Of a DNA stretch of 64,000 nucleotides, positions 10,558-24,104 are shown piece by piece; position 1 is the first letter of the stretch; every line of letters begins with the position of its first letter. The notes beneath the pieces were generated by a model. The model did not search any database. It saw only the letters and a program-made list of their open reading frames with translations, and was not told where the DNA came from. The DNA is from Gossypium raimondii (Eukaryota; Streptophyta; Magnoliopsida; Malvales; Malvaceae). The translations under genes and the position numbers were made by a program. The stretch is from positions 24,304,001-24,368,000 of the forward strand of contig NC_068569.1 in NCBI RefSeq assembly GCF_025698545.1, in the 5' to 3' direction.

Positions 10558-13500
10558 TCAGAGCTCATCTTTTAATGCCTCTTGATGAGCAGTTTTTTCC
10601 CTGTTCTTCTCAATGAAGTCAATGATGTCTTCCTTTGTCCTCTCACCTTCGTATGCACTTATGTTTCCGTCCGCTGATCTAAAGTACACAGTTGGGTAGC
10701 CTCTAACATCAAAGTTTGGATCCACTATATCATTTGCAGTTGCATCCTGCAAACAAAAATAGAGAAACCAATGGATCAAAAATAGAGCAATGTCACATGC
10801 CTAGATATTCGTATAATCCTAAGAAAGTTACTTGATAATTTGAGTAAAATCAAAGTAAGTGCCACTAAGGAACTATCTTAAGTTCAAAAAAAACCACCAT
10901 GGTGTTATTATTCTACCAGCAATACCCGACCAAGACATTTTTGTTGTATTGCATTTTCTACCATTTTTATTATTCTCTTCTAATCAAAGTAATACTCAGA
11001 ACTTCATCTCATCAATTAGATCCAAACTGAAACCAAAACCTTACAAGTTGAGCAATATTTAGTTATAGAAAGCTATATGGTCCCCTATCAAAATCATCGA
11101 GAGTATAAAAGCTTACAAGTTTTGCAATCAAAACTTTAGCATCATTTTCATAGTGGACAGCAACTTCCTCCAAGATTGGTGCCAATTTCTGGCAATGTCC
11201 GCACCAGGGGGCATAAAACTCGAGCAGAACTGTTGAAAGAAAAGCTTGATATCATTTTAAAATTCCCGAAAAGGTGGTTAGAGAAATAGAGTTATCAAAG
11301 CTCATTGTACACGAAGATTGAAGTCTAAAAACCCCATCCAAAATATGTTCCCATACAGTTGACTACAAGGATATTACGTTTCTAAGGATATCAAGAAACG
11401 TTACATACAAGGGTACATTGATTACTGGCGTACTAACAAGTTATATACCAAAGATCAACTCAGTCCAAATTCAAAGTTTCATACTGTTAGATAAAAACAA
11501 AACATTCCAATTCTGATTAAAAGAAATAGCAGACAGTAAACAAAAGTAACAATCACACGCACCATTTTTTCCTGATTTGAAAACCATGTCATCAAGGGTG
11601 TCAGCAACCACCACTTTCACAGGTTCATTATTTTCCACCGGAATAGGTTCAGATTTTACATATGGTGGAACTTTTCCTTCCTGCAAAAGAGTACTTTGGT
11701 CAAACAAAAAGGAAAACACTCACTAATATTGCACAACTCTTGGCTAGATATTGTATCACTAAAACCATGACCTGAACAAGTACATGCTTTTGGATTTGCA
11801 ATTCTACCACATTTATCTTGGTAAGAAAGGCTAAGTTCTATCATCTATTCTGAGAAAAATACATCAACTGAAATGCAGAAGTCACCTTGTAATCCTTTAC
11901 CCATGGTGCAATGTGATCAGCCTCCAAGTATGGCTTCAAATACTTCTTCCCATCATTCTCCAGAATGATGATGAGAGGTACTTGGCTTTCTTGAACTCCA
12001 AAATACTGCTTGGCAACCAACAGAAGAATTAGACTTACTAACAAATCAAGAAACTTACTGCCATATTAAAGTAGATACTAACCTGGAAGGCAGCTTGACT
12101 AGCCTCAAGATCTCCCAAAAGGAAACCAATACCCTGTCCTTTGTATTGCTCAGCAACTTCACGAAATTTAGATTTTAAGGAATCAACTCCTTCATTGCTC
12201 AAATTTGCGAACAACATAGCCTACCATATTCAGAAGTCCTATTAGCGTATGGAACAAGATATTATAGATTATTACATTCCAACCAGAACGATATTATATT
12301 GAAGAGCAAGCAGATAAAGAACCCGATCATATAGTCCAAAAGAAATCAGAGGAGAATCAAGAAGAGTGTATCAGGTAGTTCAAATAAAAACAGGACAAAA
12401 GTTGGTAACCGAAGATAATGCTCAAAGCCAAATAAATACCAGCAACACACTGCCTTTCTGCAAAGGTATAAGAACAAGCTGGTAGAGAGAATAAAATTTC
12501 TGATGGTGTAATTCACCTTCACAAGGGGACTGTTATAGAATTTGATAACGAAGGGGTGGTTGCTTGGGTCATTGTTAAAGAGAGTCACAAGAGGAATGCT
12601 AGATTCTTCAACAAACTTCTCTAGAGCTTCCACATTAAAATCCTGCAAGCAAATAGCTTCCGCATAAATAGCTAATAGTAAATGGTACAAAAGGTATGTT
12701 ACATAAACACAATGCCATAGAATCTAGCAAGATTTCCACGTTACCTTGAAGTCAACAAAGAGTTCATCAAAAGGCTTGAAAAGTCTGACCACAGGGCCAG
12801 TCACTGATGACTCGCCACGGGGAAGGTACTTAGCATCCAAAGTATGACCAAATTCATAGTCAGAACGCAATTTCTCAGCAAGAGCCATATAGTTGTCAAA
12901 CTCTTGACCGGAGAATTTGGGGAACACACCAACCTAGAAACAAACATTTTGATACAAATCAGCTAAATTTCACCAATGAAAACGGAATAGAAAGGATTAT
13001 CAAATAACTTACAATTACTATCTTCTTTTCATCAATAAAAGAACTGGCATCTTCTGCAGACTTCATCTCAGCAGAAGCAGGACCACTTTGTTTCTTCAAA
13101 TATTCCACAATACCATCAGCTTCACGTGGACCTTTGTATTCTTGAACATTCTTTCCTCCATTTCTCAAAATTTTAAGAGTCGGGAAACCCCTGACTTCAT
13201 ATTCACTTGCTAAATCTTTGTTTGATTCCTCATTGGCATCAACTTTAGCTAGAAGGATCGGAGGATCATGTTTACTCAACATAGATGCTGCTTTCTCATA
13301 CTATACAACAAACAAAAAGTTTTATTGTCATTAGCCAACAAAGAGTATGAATTAACAACCAAAACTCAATACTTTGTGGAAAATCTAATTTCATTTACCT
13401 CTGGAGCAAGATTCTTACAGTGTCCGCACCTAAAAGTAGAGGTCAAAGGAGACTATTTAGTGCAGGAAAGGCAAAGAAAAACTAACTAGGCATATTAAGG

Positions 13501-14597
13501 AAAGATTCAATTCGATATTTTCAATTAAGAAGGCACAAGGAACTGTAAATTGTAAACAAAGAATTCAAGTTAAACCTCTCAAGGTTGAAGTGTTTCGCCG
13601 CTCTCTTGGTTATACAAGAGAATCAAATGTTCTATTTAGATAATAAATTATTTTATGAATAAAATAAATAAATAAATAATAACAAGCCAAAAAGTATCCA
13701 GAAACACAGCCTGATATGACAAGAATTGTTTATTAAGCTAATCAAAAAGGTCAAACTTCAACTGCCTACCAGATGAAAAAACCATGTCTAATTACCAAAA
13801 AGAACATAATAATCTCAATTATCCAAAACTATGTTATTCGGGCTAAAGGGTGAGTGCCAAGTGCCAACATGGATATGCTTAATTTTCTACGTTTTAACAT
13901 ATATTTGGAGAACCATAAGTTCATAACCAATACCCTTTCCGAATATTTGGGATGCAGATGATGGACAGGGGTACTCAGGGAAATAACGAGTCAGAGAACC
14001 ACACAAACAATTACAAATCCTAATCTAAGGCAGTCTTACTGTTTAATTAGAATCGAAAAGAATTACTCGCTGCTTCCTATGGCAATGATTCCGTTTTAGT
14101 TCTCGATATTCGGAATCCATTATCGAGATCACTTTCACATAATCAAACGCCAGATTGCAAACTACGAATTCAATTTTACATAACGAACTGCTACTTCCAA
14201 ACAAGCAATCCTAACATTAATACTAAAAATCCTAGAAAAAGATCATTTAAATGGCATTGAATTTTGAACAATTTATTCAGATCTGACTTCTCAAATCTCA
14301 AATCGACTACTAAACTTATTGCATGTACTTGGAAAAAAAATCAAAAAACAAAAACAAAAAAAACGTAAGCAACGGAACAAAAATCGAAACTAAAGGGGGG
14401 AAATGGAACATAAAAGTTTACCAAGGAGCGTAAAATTCGACGACTATGAAATCGTGCTTACTGACGGTGTCAGTGAAATTAGATTGATCCAAAGTCAACA
14501 CAAACTCTTTCGATTCGCCGCTCTCTTCAGCTGAGATCGCCGTTAGAGAGCATGCGATGACAGCAAAAGCAAGCCAAACTGAAACGATTCTCCCCAT
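10558..14597 (-). CDS. PDIL1: Protein disulfide isomerase (PDI-like 1), complete, 495 aa
   Basis: An ER-lumen oxidoreductase that forms and rearranges disulfides in secretory proteins. Coding exons in gene order: 14597-14422, 13429-13399, 13300-13013, 12933-12745, 12642-12517, 12220-12083, 12005-11886, 11680-11563, 11229-11117, 10746-10558, all with GT-AG introns. The sum is 1488 bases, in frame throughout. A signal peptide covers about residues 1-23 ([17 protein letters not shown]). Thioredoxin-type active sites CGHC lie at residues 60-63 and 405-408, with the two non-catalytic b domains between. The protein ends in KDEL (492-495), the ER-retrieval signal. The first intron (992 bases) splits the Trp codon of the first WCGHC. 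I chose ATG 14597 because it opens the signal peptide; an in-frame upstream frame to 14696 would add a basic leader and is probably 5' UTR. Length and layout match plant PDIL1-1/1-2. Confidence 0.97.
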
Positions 14598-14699
14598 TAT
14601 CGGACCTCTCTTCCTTTCTTTCTCTAACTTACTTTGCCTTTTAGCTTTCCGTCTCTGAGATTTATAGGGTTGTAAAGTAGTAGTGATAGCAGCCAAGGA

Positions 14700-16510
14700 G
14701 TTCAGAAAGTGAAGGAGACAAAAAAAACAGGAATCCTTAGTTCACGCTCGCGAGTAGGCTATGATGATCTACTCGCTTCGTGCGTGGTTGGATCTAAACG
14801 TGGAAGATAATAATTGGATGTTTTCCGTGTGATTAGGAGAAAAATCAGTGATAGAAAGGCAAGTATATCTAAGTCTTTTGAATTTCTCGAGATCTTTTAA
14901 TCAAGCCGAATATTGCCACCTCATTTTTATTGTATTTTAATTCCCGTTATCTATATAGTCCGTGAGTTTTGGATCTTATAATTTTTTTTTCTAATGTGGA
15001 CCGTTTTATACAATATATCCTGATTTTGTAATCTTCAAATTATTTTCCTCAAATTTTCTTTTCCGATGATAATTTTTTACAACATGTTTATAATTAAATT
15101 TAAATATCGTAATTAACAAATTTTTTTGGAAGAGTCTAAAACCGTTTGGCAACTATATACAATAAATGTTGAAGGTACGGTCAGGTCTGCCATGACCGGC
15201 GGAGAAGTTTAGGAAGATGAATACTATTTTCTTTTTTCTTTTTTTAAACGGACAACAATGACGTTAGTTTAAATAATTGTAACTTAAGATTAGAGATTAG
15301 GCTTTACAGTAAGCTACGTTTGTAAATGCAATTCTACTATCTTAGAAAGGCTCATTTAATATTTAAAAAGTTTTCGAGTCATATTAATCTGGTTACTGTT
15401 AGAATTTTATTTTTTCTTGTAATTCATCAAATAATAAATGAGATTCGACAATGAGATTAATTTCAACTTTTTAACTCTTAAATTTTAAGTTATAAGTAAA
15501 TTATTTTCTCCGTGTCTTGTTTTATCTCATCCATATCAAAAGTACAAATAGATATACTATTTTAATATAATTCATTCATGACAATTGAATACGGTAAGAT
15601 AAGAGATTCACACATAGAAGTATTCATGAATTGGATACATACAAGGTATATAGATCAATTTTTTAAGTTTGGGTGCGGCTCGCTCCAAAAAATGGGCTGA
15701 CTTTTTGTCCAAGTCAACCCAATTTAAGAAAGATAAACTCGAACCCGACTCAGCCATGTTTGATTTCTTTTTCAATTAATTTTTATTTAAAAATATTATA
15801 CACTAAAATAAAAGTTTTTTAACACATTAAAAATAAACACTACCATAAATATAATAAACGTTTTATTATAATTTTTATATTTTTATATTTTGGGTTGGGT
15901 TATTTAGTTGGGTAAGTATTTTTTTTTAAATTTTGAGTAATGTGTTTAATTATTATTTATATAATATAAATATAAATAATTATTATTTAACATATATAAT
16001 TAATATAATATTTTTATGATATAATATATTCGGGCTAAACTCAAACCCCGACTCATATAAAAAATGAATCTTAAATTTTACACAAATTCATTTTTTAAAC
16101 TTAATATTTTATCCAAAATTTTTAATATTTCGAACTACCTTTTTAGGTAAATAACTTTCGCACTTCACGTGTTCGTATTTGAATGATTTTTTGCCCTACA
16201 AATTCCCAGGCTTTACTTGTTTGCTTCTCTAGTCTGTCCAAAATAAAAATTCAGTATTTTTTTTGTATAAATAATAAATAATGTTATGTCATTTATTGAA
16301 AAGTTTAATTATTTGTATTAGAAATTTTATAGTCTATATACTTATAGAAATCACAAATTTAAAATATAAATATGTGTTTAAAAATTATATACAATAAATA
16401 TTAAAACGTATGGTTTAAAACTAATTAATAATACCATATGAAATATGTACGATATTAAAATAGAATAAATTAAATTAATTTTTAGTAAAATAAAATTTAA
16501 AACCATAAAT
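14700..16510. other. AT-rich spacer upstream of PDI
   Basis: No gene seen. The part next to 14597 presumably carries the PDI promoter. At about 15660-16150 there are GGGTTGGGTT and CGGGCTAAACTC tracts that look like a decayed short transposon of the GGCCC-rich type seen intact at 44172. Confidence 0.5.
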
Positions 16511-16718
16511 ATATATAATCTTAAGTTGGTGTCGAGTTAACTTTTGAAACTAACTTAATCAACAACATTATTAATATATACAATCTTGAGTTGGTGTTGA
16601 GTTAACTTGTGAAACCAACTTAATCGATTACATTATTAATATATACAATTTTGAGTTGGTGTCGAGTTAACTTATGAAACCAACTTAATCAACAACATTA
16701 TTAATACATACAACTGAT
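16511..16718 (+). repeat. 65-base tandem repeat, about 3 copies
   Basis: The motif (A/G)AGTTGGTGT.GAGTTAACTT recurs at 16523, 16588 and 16653, a constant 65-base step. Each copy contains a stem-loop with arms AGTTGGT and ACCAACT (first copy with one wobble pair). Related hairpins appear singly at 18741-18776 and 19047-19076. Confidence 0.85.
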
Positions 16719-16774
16719 GAAGGTAATAAAATGTGCATATTGAAATGAAAATGTATAAAAAGTATTAAAATAAA

Positions 16775-16935
16775 GTTTTGGTTGAGTGATAAATTTAAAG
16801 TTTTACTATTGTAATTAGCACGAGTTCAAATCTCATCATATGCATTTTGTTTTAAATAAAGAGATTAAAGTGACCTTCAATAATATAATTTATTTTATTT
16901 ATAGAAAGACATTTCCGTAATTTCCCAATTAATGT
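16775..16935 (+). repeat. Dispersed repeat with tRNA-like A and B boxes
   Basis: TGGTTGAGTGAT (about 16778) resembles a Pol III A box and AGTTCAAATCTC (about 16811) a B box, about 30-40 bases apart, followed by an AT-rich body ending GTAATTTCCC. Diverged copies occur near 18572-18740 and 18920-19036. A SINE-like origin is an inference; I found no clear target duplications or tail. Confidence 0.4.
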
Positions 16936-18560
16936 TTTATTGTTGTAAGTTCAATCGTATCACATGTAAATTTTTATTAGCTTAAATCTATAATATACAC
17001 AAAAGCACAAGTTTAGAAAAACTTTTGAACCGAAAAGAATATCATTTATTTTCCATCATATTACTAAATTAACTTTAAAATTAATTATAATTTAATTTAG
17101 AATTATTAGTTAAAAATTGTGTTGATTTTAAAATAGAGTCATTATTTGGATAAAATTCTAAACATAAATATAGAAAAGATTGTGATAATTATAATTATAA
17201 TTATAATTTAATGTATAATTATCAATTAAAATTTTGGCCTAAAAGTTGTGTTAATTTTAATTTGACATTATATCAATTTTATCTCTTAAGGTTTACATTT
17301 TTTGGAAAAATTTGACCCTTAACCTTTAAAAAGAGTCGAAATCATTTTTTAGCTAGAATACTAACTAAAATTTTAAATTTCTAAACATGACAACATGCAT
17401 AACAATCCATGTGTACTCTCATGCTATTTTTAAAATTTTTATGAACTTTTATATTTTTAATTTTAATTTTGATTTTTTTATAATTTTGAATTATTTATTT
17501 ACGTGACATATAAGGCAAATGATGTTATATTAACATGATGTGCACATGGACTATCACACAAGTTGTCACACCAACAACGTTAAAATTTAATGTTTAGTTA
17601 TCATTTCCATTAAAAAACGACTCGACTCTTTTTTGAAATGTTAAGAGCCAAATTTAGCTCATAAAGAGAATAAGAGCCAAGTTGACAAAAAATGTAAACA
17701 ATAAGAGCTAAATTTATCATTATGCCTTTAATTTTTTTTAAATTGATGTAAACTATAATTATTACTTGAATAGAACTCTAAGCATATTAATTATCACTTG
17801 ATTAATTTTAGAGTTTACATAAATTAAAATTCAAGTTTAGCTCTAGAAATAGCATTTGGTAATTAAGCATATTCAATCAAATAGCATCTAAGACAAATTA
17901 CTAGCAAAAAGTAGAGATTTTAGCATTAATGAATTAGAATTATATAAAAATAATAAATAATTAAAGCCATAGTTTTTTCGAAAAGGCAATATCAAATCAT
18001 ATTCGAACAATAATAGCATCGAAAGTGGTCAAGAATATAATAATTGATGATAAAATAAAATAATATTATTATATTATTTTTAAAAAATTCTTTTATAAGT
18101 TTATATTGTGGGAAGCAAGCGTTTAAAACTGTCTCTTTTTATTATCTTTATTTGTTTGGTGCAGTGACAAATGTTTTATGGATTTGTTTTAAAAAGAAAG
18201 TCAAATTTCAACAATTATTTTTAATCACTATTACTAAATATGTTTATTAATTTAGTTTAAATATTTTCCTGTTTATCATAAACTATTATTATAATCATTA
18301 CATGTTGTTTTACCTATTTTTTTATTTTTAGATTAATATTATAGTTTCCTTTCTTATATAGTTCCAAATATATATATTATTTAAAACCTAAAAGAAACTA
18401 TCATTATCAATGATAGGTGACAATAATTAAAAATATTTTATTTAAAAATAAACGTGTAAATTTACATACAAAACATGTAAAATTAAAACTAGTAATAGTA
18501 AAGATAAACGATTGATGGAGGTAATAAAATATTCATAATATACTTAAAATGTAAATAATA
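16936..18560. other. AT-rich spacer, nothing recognisable
   Basis: Long stretches of A/T with no open frame of interest and no clear transposon ends. Confidence 0.6.
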
Positions 18561-18571
18561 ATTAAAATAAA

Positions 18572-19105
18572 GTTCTGGCTTAATGGTAAATTAATGTATT
18601 GCTAATGTATATAGCACAAGTTTAAATATCACCACATGTAATTTTTTTATTAACTTTTTTGAAATATAAAAAGATTAAAATACTCTCAAATAATATAATA
18701 TATTTTAACTACAAAAGTACATTTTTGTAATTTCCCTAACCGAGGTGGTGCCCAGTTTACTCGTGACACCACTCAATCAGAGGCTTAATTAATAGCAAGC
18801 ATAAATGCGCAAATATATAAAAGAATTATATAACAAATATATTTATTAAAGCCTTATATGAAAACTAAAAATTGTTTTAGTTTAAACCGTTAATAAAAAA
18901 GTTTAATGTGCATGATGCATTTGGCTCAAGTCTCATTATGGATAAATTTTTATTGATGCATAAAAACTTAAAAAGACAAACATCCACATAACCATATAAC
19001 TTACTTGGCAAATAAGATGGTTTTTTAGTAATTCCCTAATTGATTTGGAGTTCGGTTGATGGGTGATACGAACTCAATAAAAGGCTTAATAAATAGTATA
19101 AATGT
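18572..19105 (+). repeat. Two further copies of the A/B-box plus hairpin module
   Basis: Copy one: box-like segment from 18572, GTAATTTCCC at 18727, then a hairpin with arms GTGGTG (18745-18750) and CACCAC (18767-18772). Copy two: box-like segment near 18920, GTAATTCCC at 19028, then arms GAGTTCG (19048-19054) and CGAACTC (19069-19075). Both hairpins are followed within about ten bases by AGGCTTAAT.AATAG. Confidence 0.5.
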
Positions 19106-19550
19106 ATTTTAGATTTATATTTAATTTATTGTAAGCATATAAATTTTTATATATCAATAGTTTACTATTAAAACTTTTTATTAGTAGTATTTATTTGTAA
19201 GAGTTTTTTTTTTTTTGATGAAATATTTTAATGTCTATTTAAGAGAGAGGTGACCTAGAGGTTACCTAGGGCTTGTAAAATAGAGAAATGATTATTGGGG
19301 CAAGTTTGTGGTTCGAGAAATTCTTTGATACCTTAATCCTATTAGAACATTTTCAAGTATTTATAGTGTTCTAATAATTATAAATAAAAGGGTGTAATGT
19401 CTTTTGGTTATTGATCAAGAGTTATATCACTTTTTTTCAAAGAATTATAACTATGAGATATTAGTTAAATAATTATGTCTCTTTTAAAGAGTGGTTATTA
19501 AAAAAAGACATCTATTGAAAGTTATGTCTCTATAGAGACATAAGAATTCC

Positions 19551-19559
19551 TATAAATAG
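19551..19559 (+). promoter_or_regulatory. TATA box in the LTR of element B
   Basis: TATAAATAG about 390 bases before the LTR end, a normal place for the U3/R promoter of a plant copia LTR. Confidence 0.6.
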
Positions 19560-19942
19560 GGGTGAGATTTCATTTGAAAAACATACAAAAAATTTTCAAA
19601 AGTTTTTTCTATCATTCCCCAATCTTCTACTATTATTAGATTGTTTTATAAAGAATTACTGCAAAAATTCTTTATAAAAATTGATTTTCTTGTTATTGCT
19701 TTGTGGATTATTTTCGTCAATGCAAAACGCAAATAGGCATTGGGTTTCATTGTATCCTCAAGGTTCATTTGCTTGAAACTCATTTGCTCACCGAGTATAG
19801 GTAGGGGCAAATAGAACCTTAAAGATAGTGGCTTGATACACGTCTTGGAGCCTTGTTCTATTGTTTCGTTTTTCTGTTTGAGTTGTTGTTCGTGTTCCGT
19901 TCACGTGTTCGAGCTTTTCTTCACCAAAGTTTTGCACTAACA

Positions 19943-19962
19943 ATTTTAAGAGTTTAATCATT
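19943..19962 (+). promoter_or_regulatory. Degenerate primer-binding site of element B
   Basis: Directly after ...CACTAACA the sequence ATTTTAAGAGTTTAATC sits where related elements have ATTGGTATCAAGAGCTTAATC-like sequence. It looks like a damaged initiator-Met tRNA site. Confidence 0.5.
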
Positions 19963-19969
19963 TTTCGTG

Positions 19970-22900
19970 ATGGCTACTACAACACATGAAAGTGGAACAC
20001 TAAGGGAGTTAGCTTCCAACTTTGTCAAGTTTGATCGGTTTGATGGTGACAATTTTCGATGATGGTAGAAAAAGATACACTTCTTATTATAAACTTTGAA
20101 AATTGCTTACGTTTTGGATAGTCCAAAACCGAAAGAGAATGAAAATGAATATGTTGTTGCGACCCGAGAAAGGAAAAAATGGGACAATGTTGATTACATG
20201 TGCATAGACCACATATTGAATGGTTCATTCAATAGTTTTTTCGACACATATCAAAATGAGGTCACTACTAAGGAACTATGGGACAAATTGGAGACAAGAT
20301 ACATGATCGAAAATGCTACAAGTAAAAAATTCTTTGTTAGTTGGTTCAATAATTATCAAATGATAGATGGTCGTTCTGTTATGGAGCAATTTTGTGATAT
20401 TTGAAAAAATATTGAACCAATTTAAGCAGTATGATATGAAAATGAATGAAATAATTGTTGTATCCTCCATTATAGTCAAACTTCCTCCATATTGGAAAGA
20501 CTTTAAAAGAAGTATCGAACATAAGAAAAAGAAAATATCTCTTGAAGTTTCGACAAATCATCTTCATATTGAAGAAGAATACCAAAAGTAAGATCAGAAC
20601 ATAGATTCTGAAAATACCAAAGTGCATGTTACAAAGGAAGTATAGACTACTAAAACATCCAAGAGAAAGTACAAATAGATTGTTAAAGCGCCTAAGTTAA
20701 AAAAGAAACAAAAGGGCTCATGCTACCATTGTGCTAAGTCGGGGCATTTCAAGAATGAATGTCGATTTTTAAAAAAGATATATTCTTCTAAGGTAGATAA
20801 TAAAAAAAATTTGCTACCATGGTTTCTGAAATTAATATGGCACAAGATGATAATGTGTGGTGGTTTCATACTAGAGCAACCAAACATGTGTACAAAGACA
20901 AAAGCATGTTCACAAAGTTCACACAAAGTGAATATGACAATGACTTGTACATGAGAAATTCTTCTACCGCAGCAATCAAAGGCAAAGAGTCTATTGAACT
21001 ACAATTCACTTTTGGAAAGATTTTAACCTTGAATGATGCATATTATGTACCAAAAGTTAGGAAAAATTTAGTGTGTGGATGTCTGTTGAATAAGTTTGGT
21101 TTCAAATTTGTCTCTGAGGCAGATAAGTTTATTCTATCTAAGGGAGGAATTTTTGTAGGGAAAGATTATATGTATGAGGGTATGTTAAAACTCAATATTA
21201 TTAATAAGAATAAATATATTGTTTCTACTTATATGGTTGAATCTTCTTGTTTGTGGCATTATAGATTAGGTCATTTAAATTATAGAAAATTGAATGACAT
21301 GCATAAGTTAGATTTAATTATTGTTTTAATAATAATGTTAAAAATACAATACATGTATATTGACTAAAATTACTAGAAACCTTTTCCTCAAAGTTAAAAG
21401 GAAAAAAATACTTGATATGATACATAATGCTTTATGTGACATGCATAATACTCCTACATTAGGTGGAAAGAAATATTTTGTTACTTTTATTTATAATTGT
21501 TCTTCATATTGCTATGTATGTTTATCACATTCAAAAGATGAAGCACTTGATAAATTTAAGGTTTATAAATATGAAGTTGAACTTTAATGTCATTTATCAA
21601 GTTCTTAAGATCTAATAGAGATGGATAATACTATAACCCAAGTTATTTTGAATCCATTGGAATTATCCATCAAGTTTCAGTCCTTTACACACCACAACAA
21701 AATGGTGTAGCTGAAAAGAAAAATAGAGTCTTGACTAAAATGGTAAATTCAATGTTATCATATCCAGGTTTTGGACAAGGTTTTCAGGGATAAGCTATTC
21801 TAACAGCTTGTCGCATATTGAATAGAGTTCCTAATAGAAAAACTAAAACAGCCCCCTATGAACAATAGAAGAAAAGGAAATTAAACTTTAATTATTTGAA
21901 GGTTTGGGGCCGTAGAGTTATTGTCAAAGTTCCAACACCTAAACGTAACAAGTTAGGCGAAAAAGGAATTGAATGCATATTTATAGGATATGCACATAAT
22001 AGCAAGGCATATAGGTTCATGGTAATTGAACCAAATGATTCAATTTCAATTAATATTGTTATTGAATCAAGATATGAAATAGATTTTGTTCTATTTCAAG
22101 ACAATTACAACCACACCAATTAATTCATTCTTCAAAGGAGAATTATATTCCATTGGAACAAGTTGATAATAATGATGAACCTTGTCAAGAATTAAGAAGA
22201 AGTAAAATGATTAATAGGTCAATGATTTTGGACTAGATTTCATCATGTTCCTTATAAAAGGTAAACGTGAAAGTATAAGCAATAATATACCTTATTGTTT
22301 TAATACGAAATCTGATCCTATTACATTTTAAGAAATAATGAAATCTCAAGACTTTAATTTTTGGAAAGAAACGACAAATGATTAGATGACTTCAATAATG
22401 GGAAATTAAACTTGGACCTTAGTTGACCTTCCACCGAGTTCCAAACCAATAGGTTGTAAACGAATCTTCAAAAAGAAAATGAAGGTTGGTGGAACCATTG
22501 ATAAATTTAAAGCAAGGTTGGTAGCCAAAAGTTTTACAAAAAAATATTGTATTAGTTACTTTGATGCCTATGCTCTAATAGCAAGAACTATGATTAGACT
22601 CTTAATATCACTTACCTCAATATATAATTTGGTTTTTCACCAAATGGATGTTAAAATTGTATTTTCAAATGGTTAATTAGAAGAAGAAGTGTACATGGAA
22701 TAACTGGAAGGATTTGTTGTTCCAGAACAATAGTATAAGGTATGTAAGCTTGTTAAATCCCTATATGGGCCTAAACAAACACCAAAGCAATGACACCAAA
22801 AGTTTGACAAGATTATTCTAGCTAATGACTATAAAATAAATGAACTTGATAAGTGCATATATAGCAAATTTGAAAATGGAAAAGGTATCATAATTTGTTT

Positions 22901-23844
22901 ATATGTAGATGACATGCTCATATTTGGCACGAATTTGAAACAAAAACACATAAATTTTTGTCAAGCAGCTTTGCTATGAAAGATATGGGTGTAATAGATA
23001 TTATTCTTGAGATTAAAGTAACCTGAGAGAAAAGCACTATAGCTTTATCACAATCACATTACATTAAAAAGTGCTTAAAAAGTTTGATCTTTTCAATTGT
23101 TTACCAACATCTACACCCATGGATCCTAAAATAAAACTAGTATCTAATGCTCGTAGAAAAATTGGTCAATTGAAATATGCAAGTCTAATTAATTGTCTCA
23201 TGCACATAATGACTTGTAGAATACCTTGTATTGCATATGCTGTGGGGAAATTAAGTAGGTACACAAGTAATCCAAGTAGTTTGCATTGACAAGCTTTGAA
23301 TAGAGTACTTAGGTACTTAAAGAAAACTATTAACTATGGGTTGTGCTATAATGGATATCATTCAGTTTTAGAAGGATATTCAGATGCTAGTTGGATTACA
23401 AGTTTGCAAGATTATACATCTACTAGTGGATGGATCTTTATTCTTGGTGGATGTGTCATTTCTTGGGGTTCCAAGAAATAAACATGTATTATTGATTCCA
23501 CCATGCAAGCTGAATTTATTGCAATAGTTGCTACATCTAAAAAAGCAGAATGGTTAAGAAATTTGCTTTATAATGTACCTTTATGGCCTAAACCAATTTC
23601 ACCTATTTCTATCTGTTGCGATAGTGTGGCTACTCTATCAAAGGCATATAGCTATGTATATAATGGAAAGTCTAGACACATTGGATCAAAACTTAGTTAT
23701 GTTCGACAATTAATCTCTGATGGAGTAAACACTATTAATTATATGAGGTCAAGTGAAAACTCGGTGGATCCTTTGACAAAAAATCTAGTTATAGATATAG
23801 TGAATAAGATCTCAAAAGAGATGGGACTCAAGCCCATTAATTAG
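19970..23844 (+). pseudogene. gag-pol remnant of copia element B
   Basis: A polyprotein remnant with many stops and frameshifts. Gag opens at ATG 19970 and meets TGA and TAG within about 32 codons. The zinc knuckle CYHCAKSGHFKNEC is intact. The protease site is lost: the family has DSGA where this reads HTRA (WWFHTRATKH). Integrase keeps PQQNGVAEKKN. RT keeps ARLVAKSF, QMDVK and the catalytic LYVDDML, but the YGLKQ motif reads YGPKQ. RNase H begins near 23370 and its AEAEY motif has changed to QAEF. Decay is far more advanced than in element A, so this is the older insertion. Confidence 0.88.
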
Positions 23845-24104
23845 AGTCACCAATGATGGAAACTCAGCTCAACATTTGGTATAATGTCAGGTATTGAGTT
23901 CATTGAGACAAAGTACATCATTAGTATGTGACTGCTAGCACTATAAATAAAACCATCCTAAGATTAAAATGCTAAGTACCCATAATGATAAGGGAATGAT
24001 GAGTAATATACTCTTAATGGACCCAAAACATAAAAATTGTTAGTGCTATAATTACGGGAACACTCTCGAAAATGTCACACTAATAAATTTAACCAAAAAG
24101 TTAA

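Larger units (their letters stand above)
19217..24100 (+). mobile_element. Decayed Ty1/copia retrotransposon (element B)
   Basis: Its inner region reads in copia order on the + strand: Gag from 19970, zinc knuckle near 20713, protease region near 20855, pre-integrase near 21240, integrase to about 21860, RT 22400-23000 and RNase H 23300-23844. The 5' LTR probably runs from somewhere near 19217 to 19942 (ending CACTAACA) and has a TATA box at 19551. At 24040 TGTTAGTGC mirrors the 5' LTR end and may start a truncated 3' LTR; the rest of a 3' LTR is not found. The two outer boundaries are therefore uncertain. Confidence 0.85.

Noticed and set aside
16800..16830. Possible tRNA gene
   Set aside because: Only box-like motifs are present; no cloverleaf with acceptor stem and anticodon arm could be drawn.
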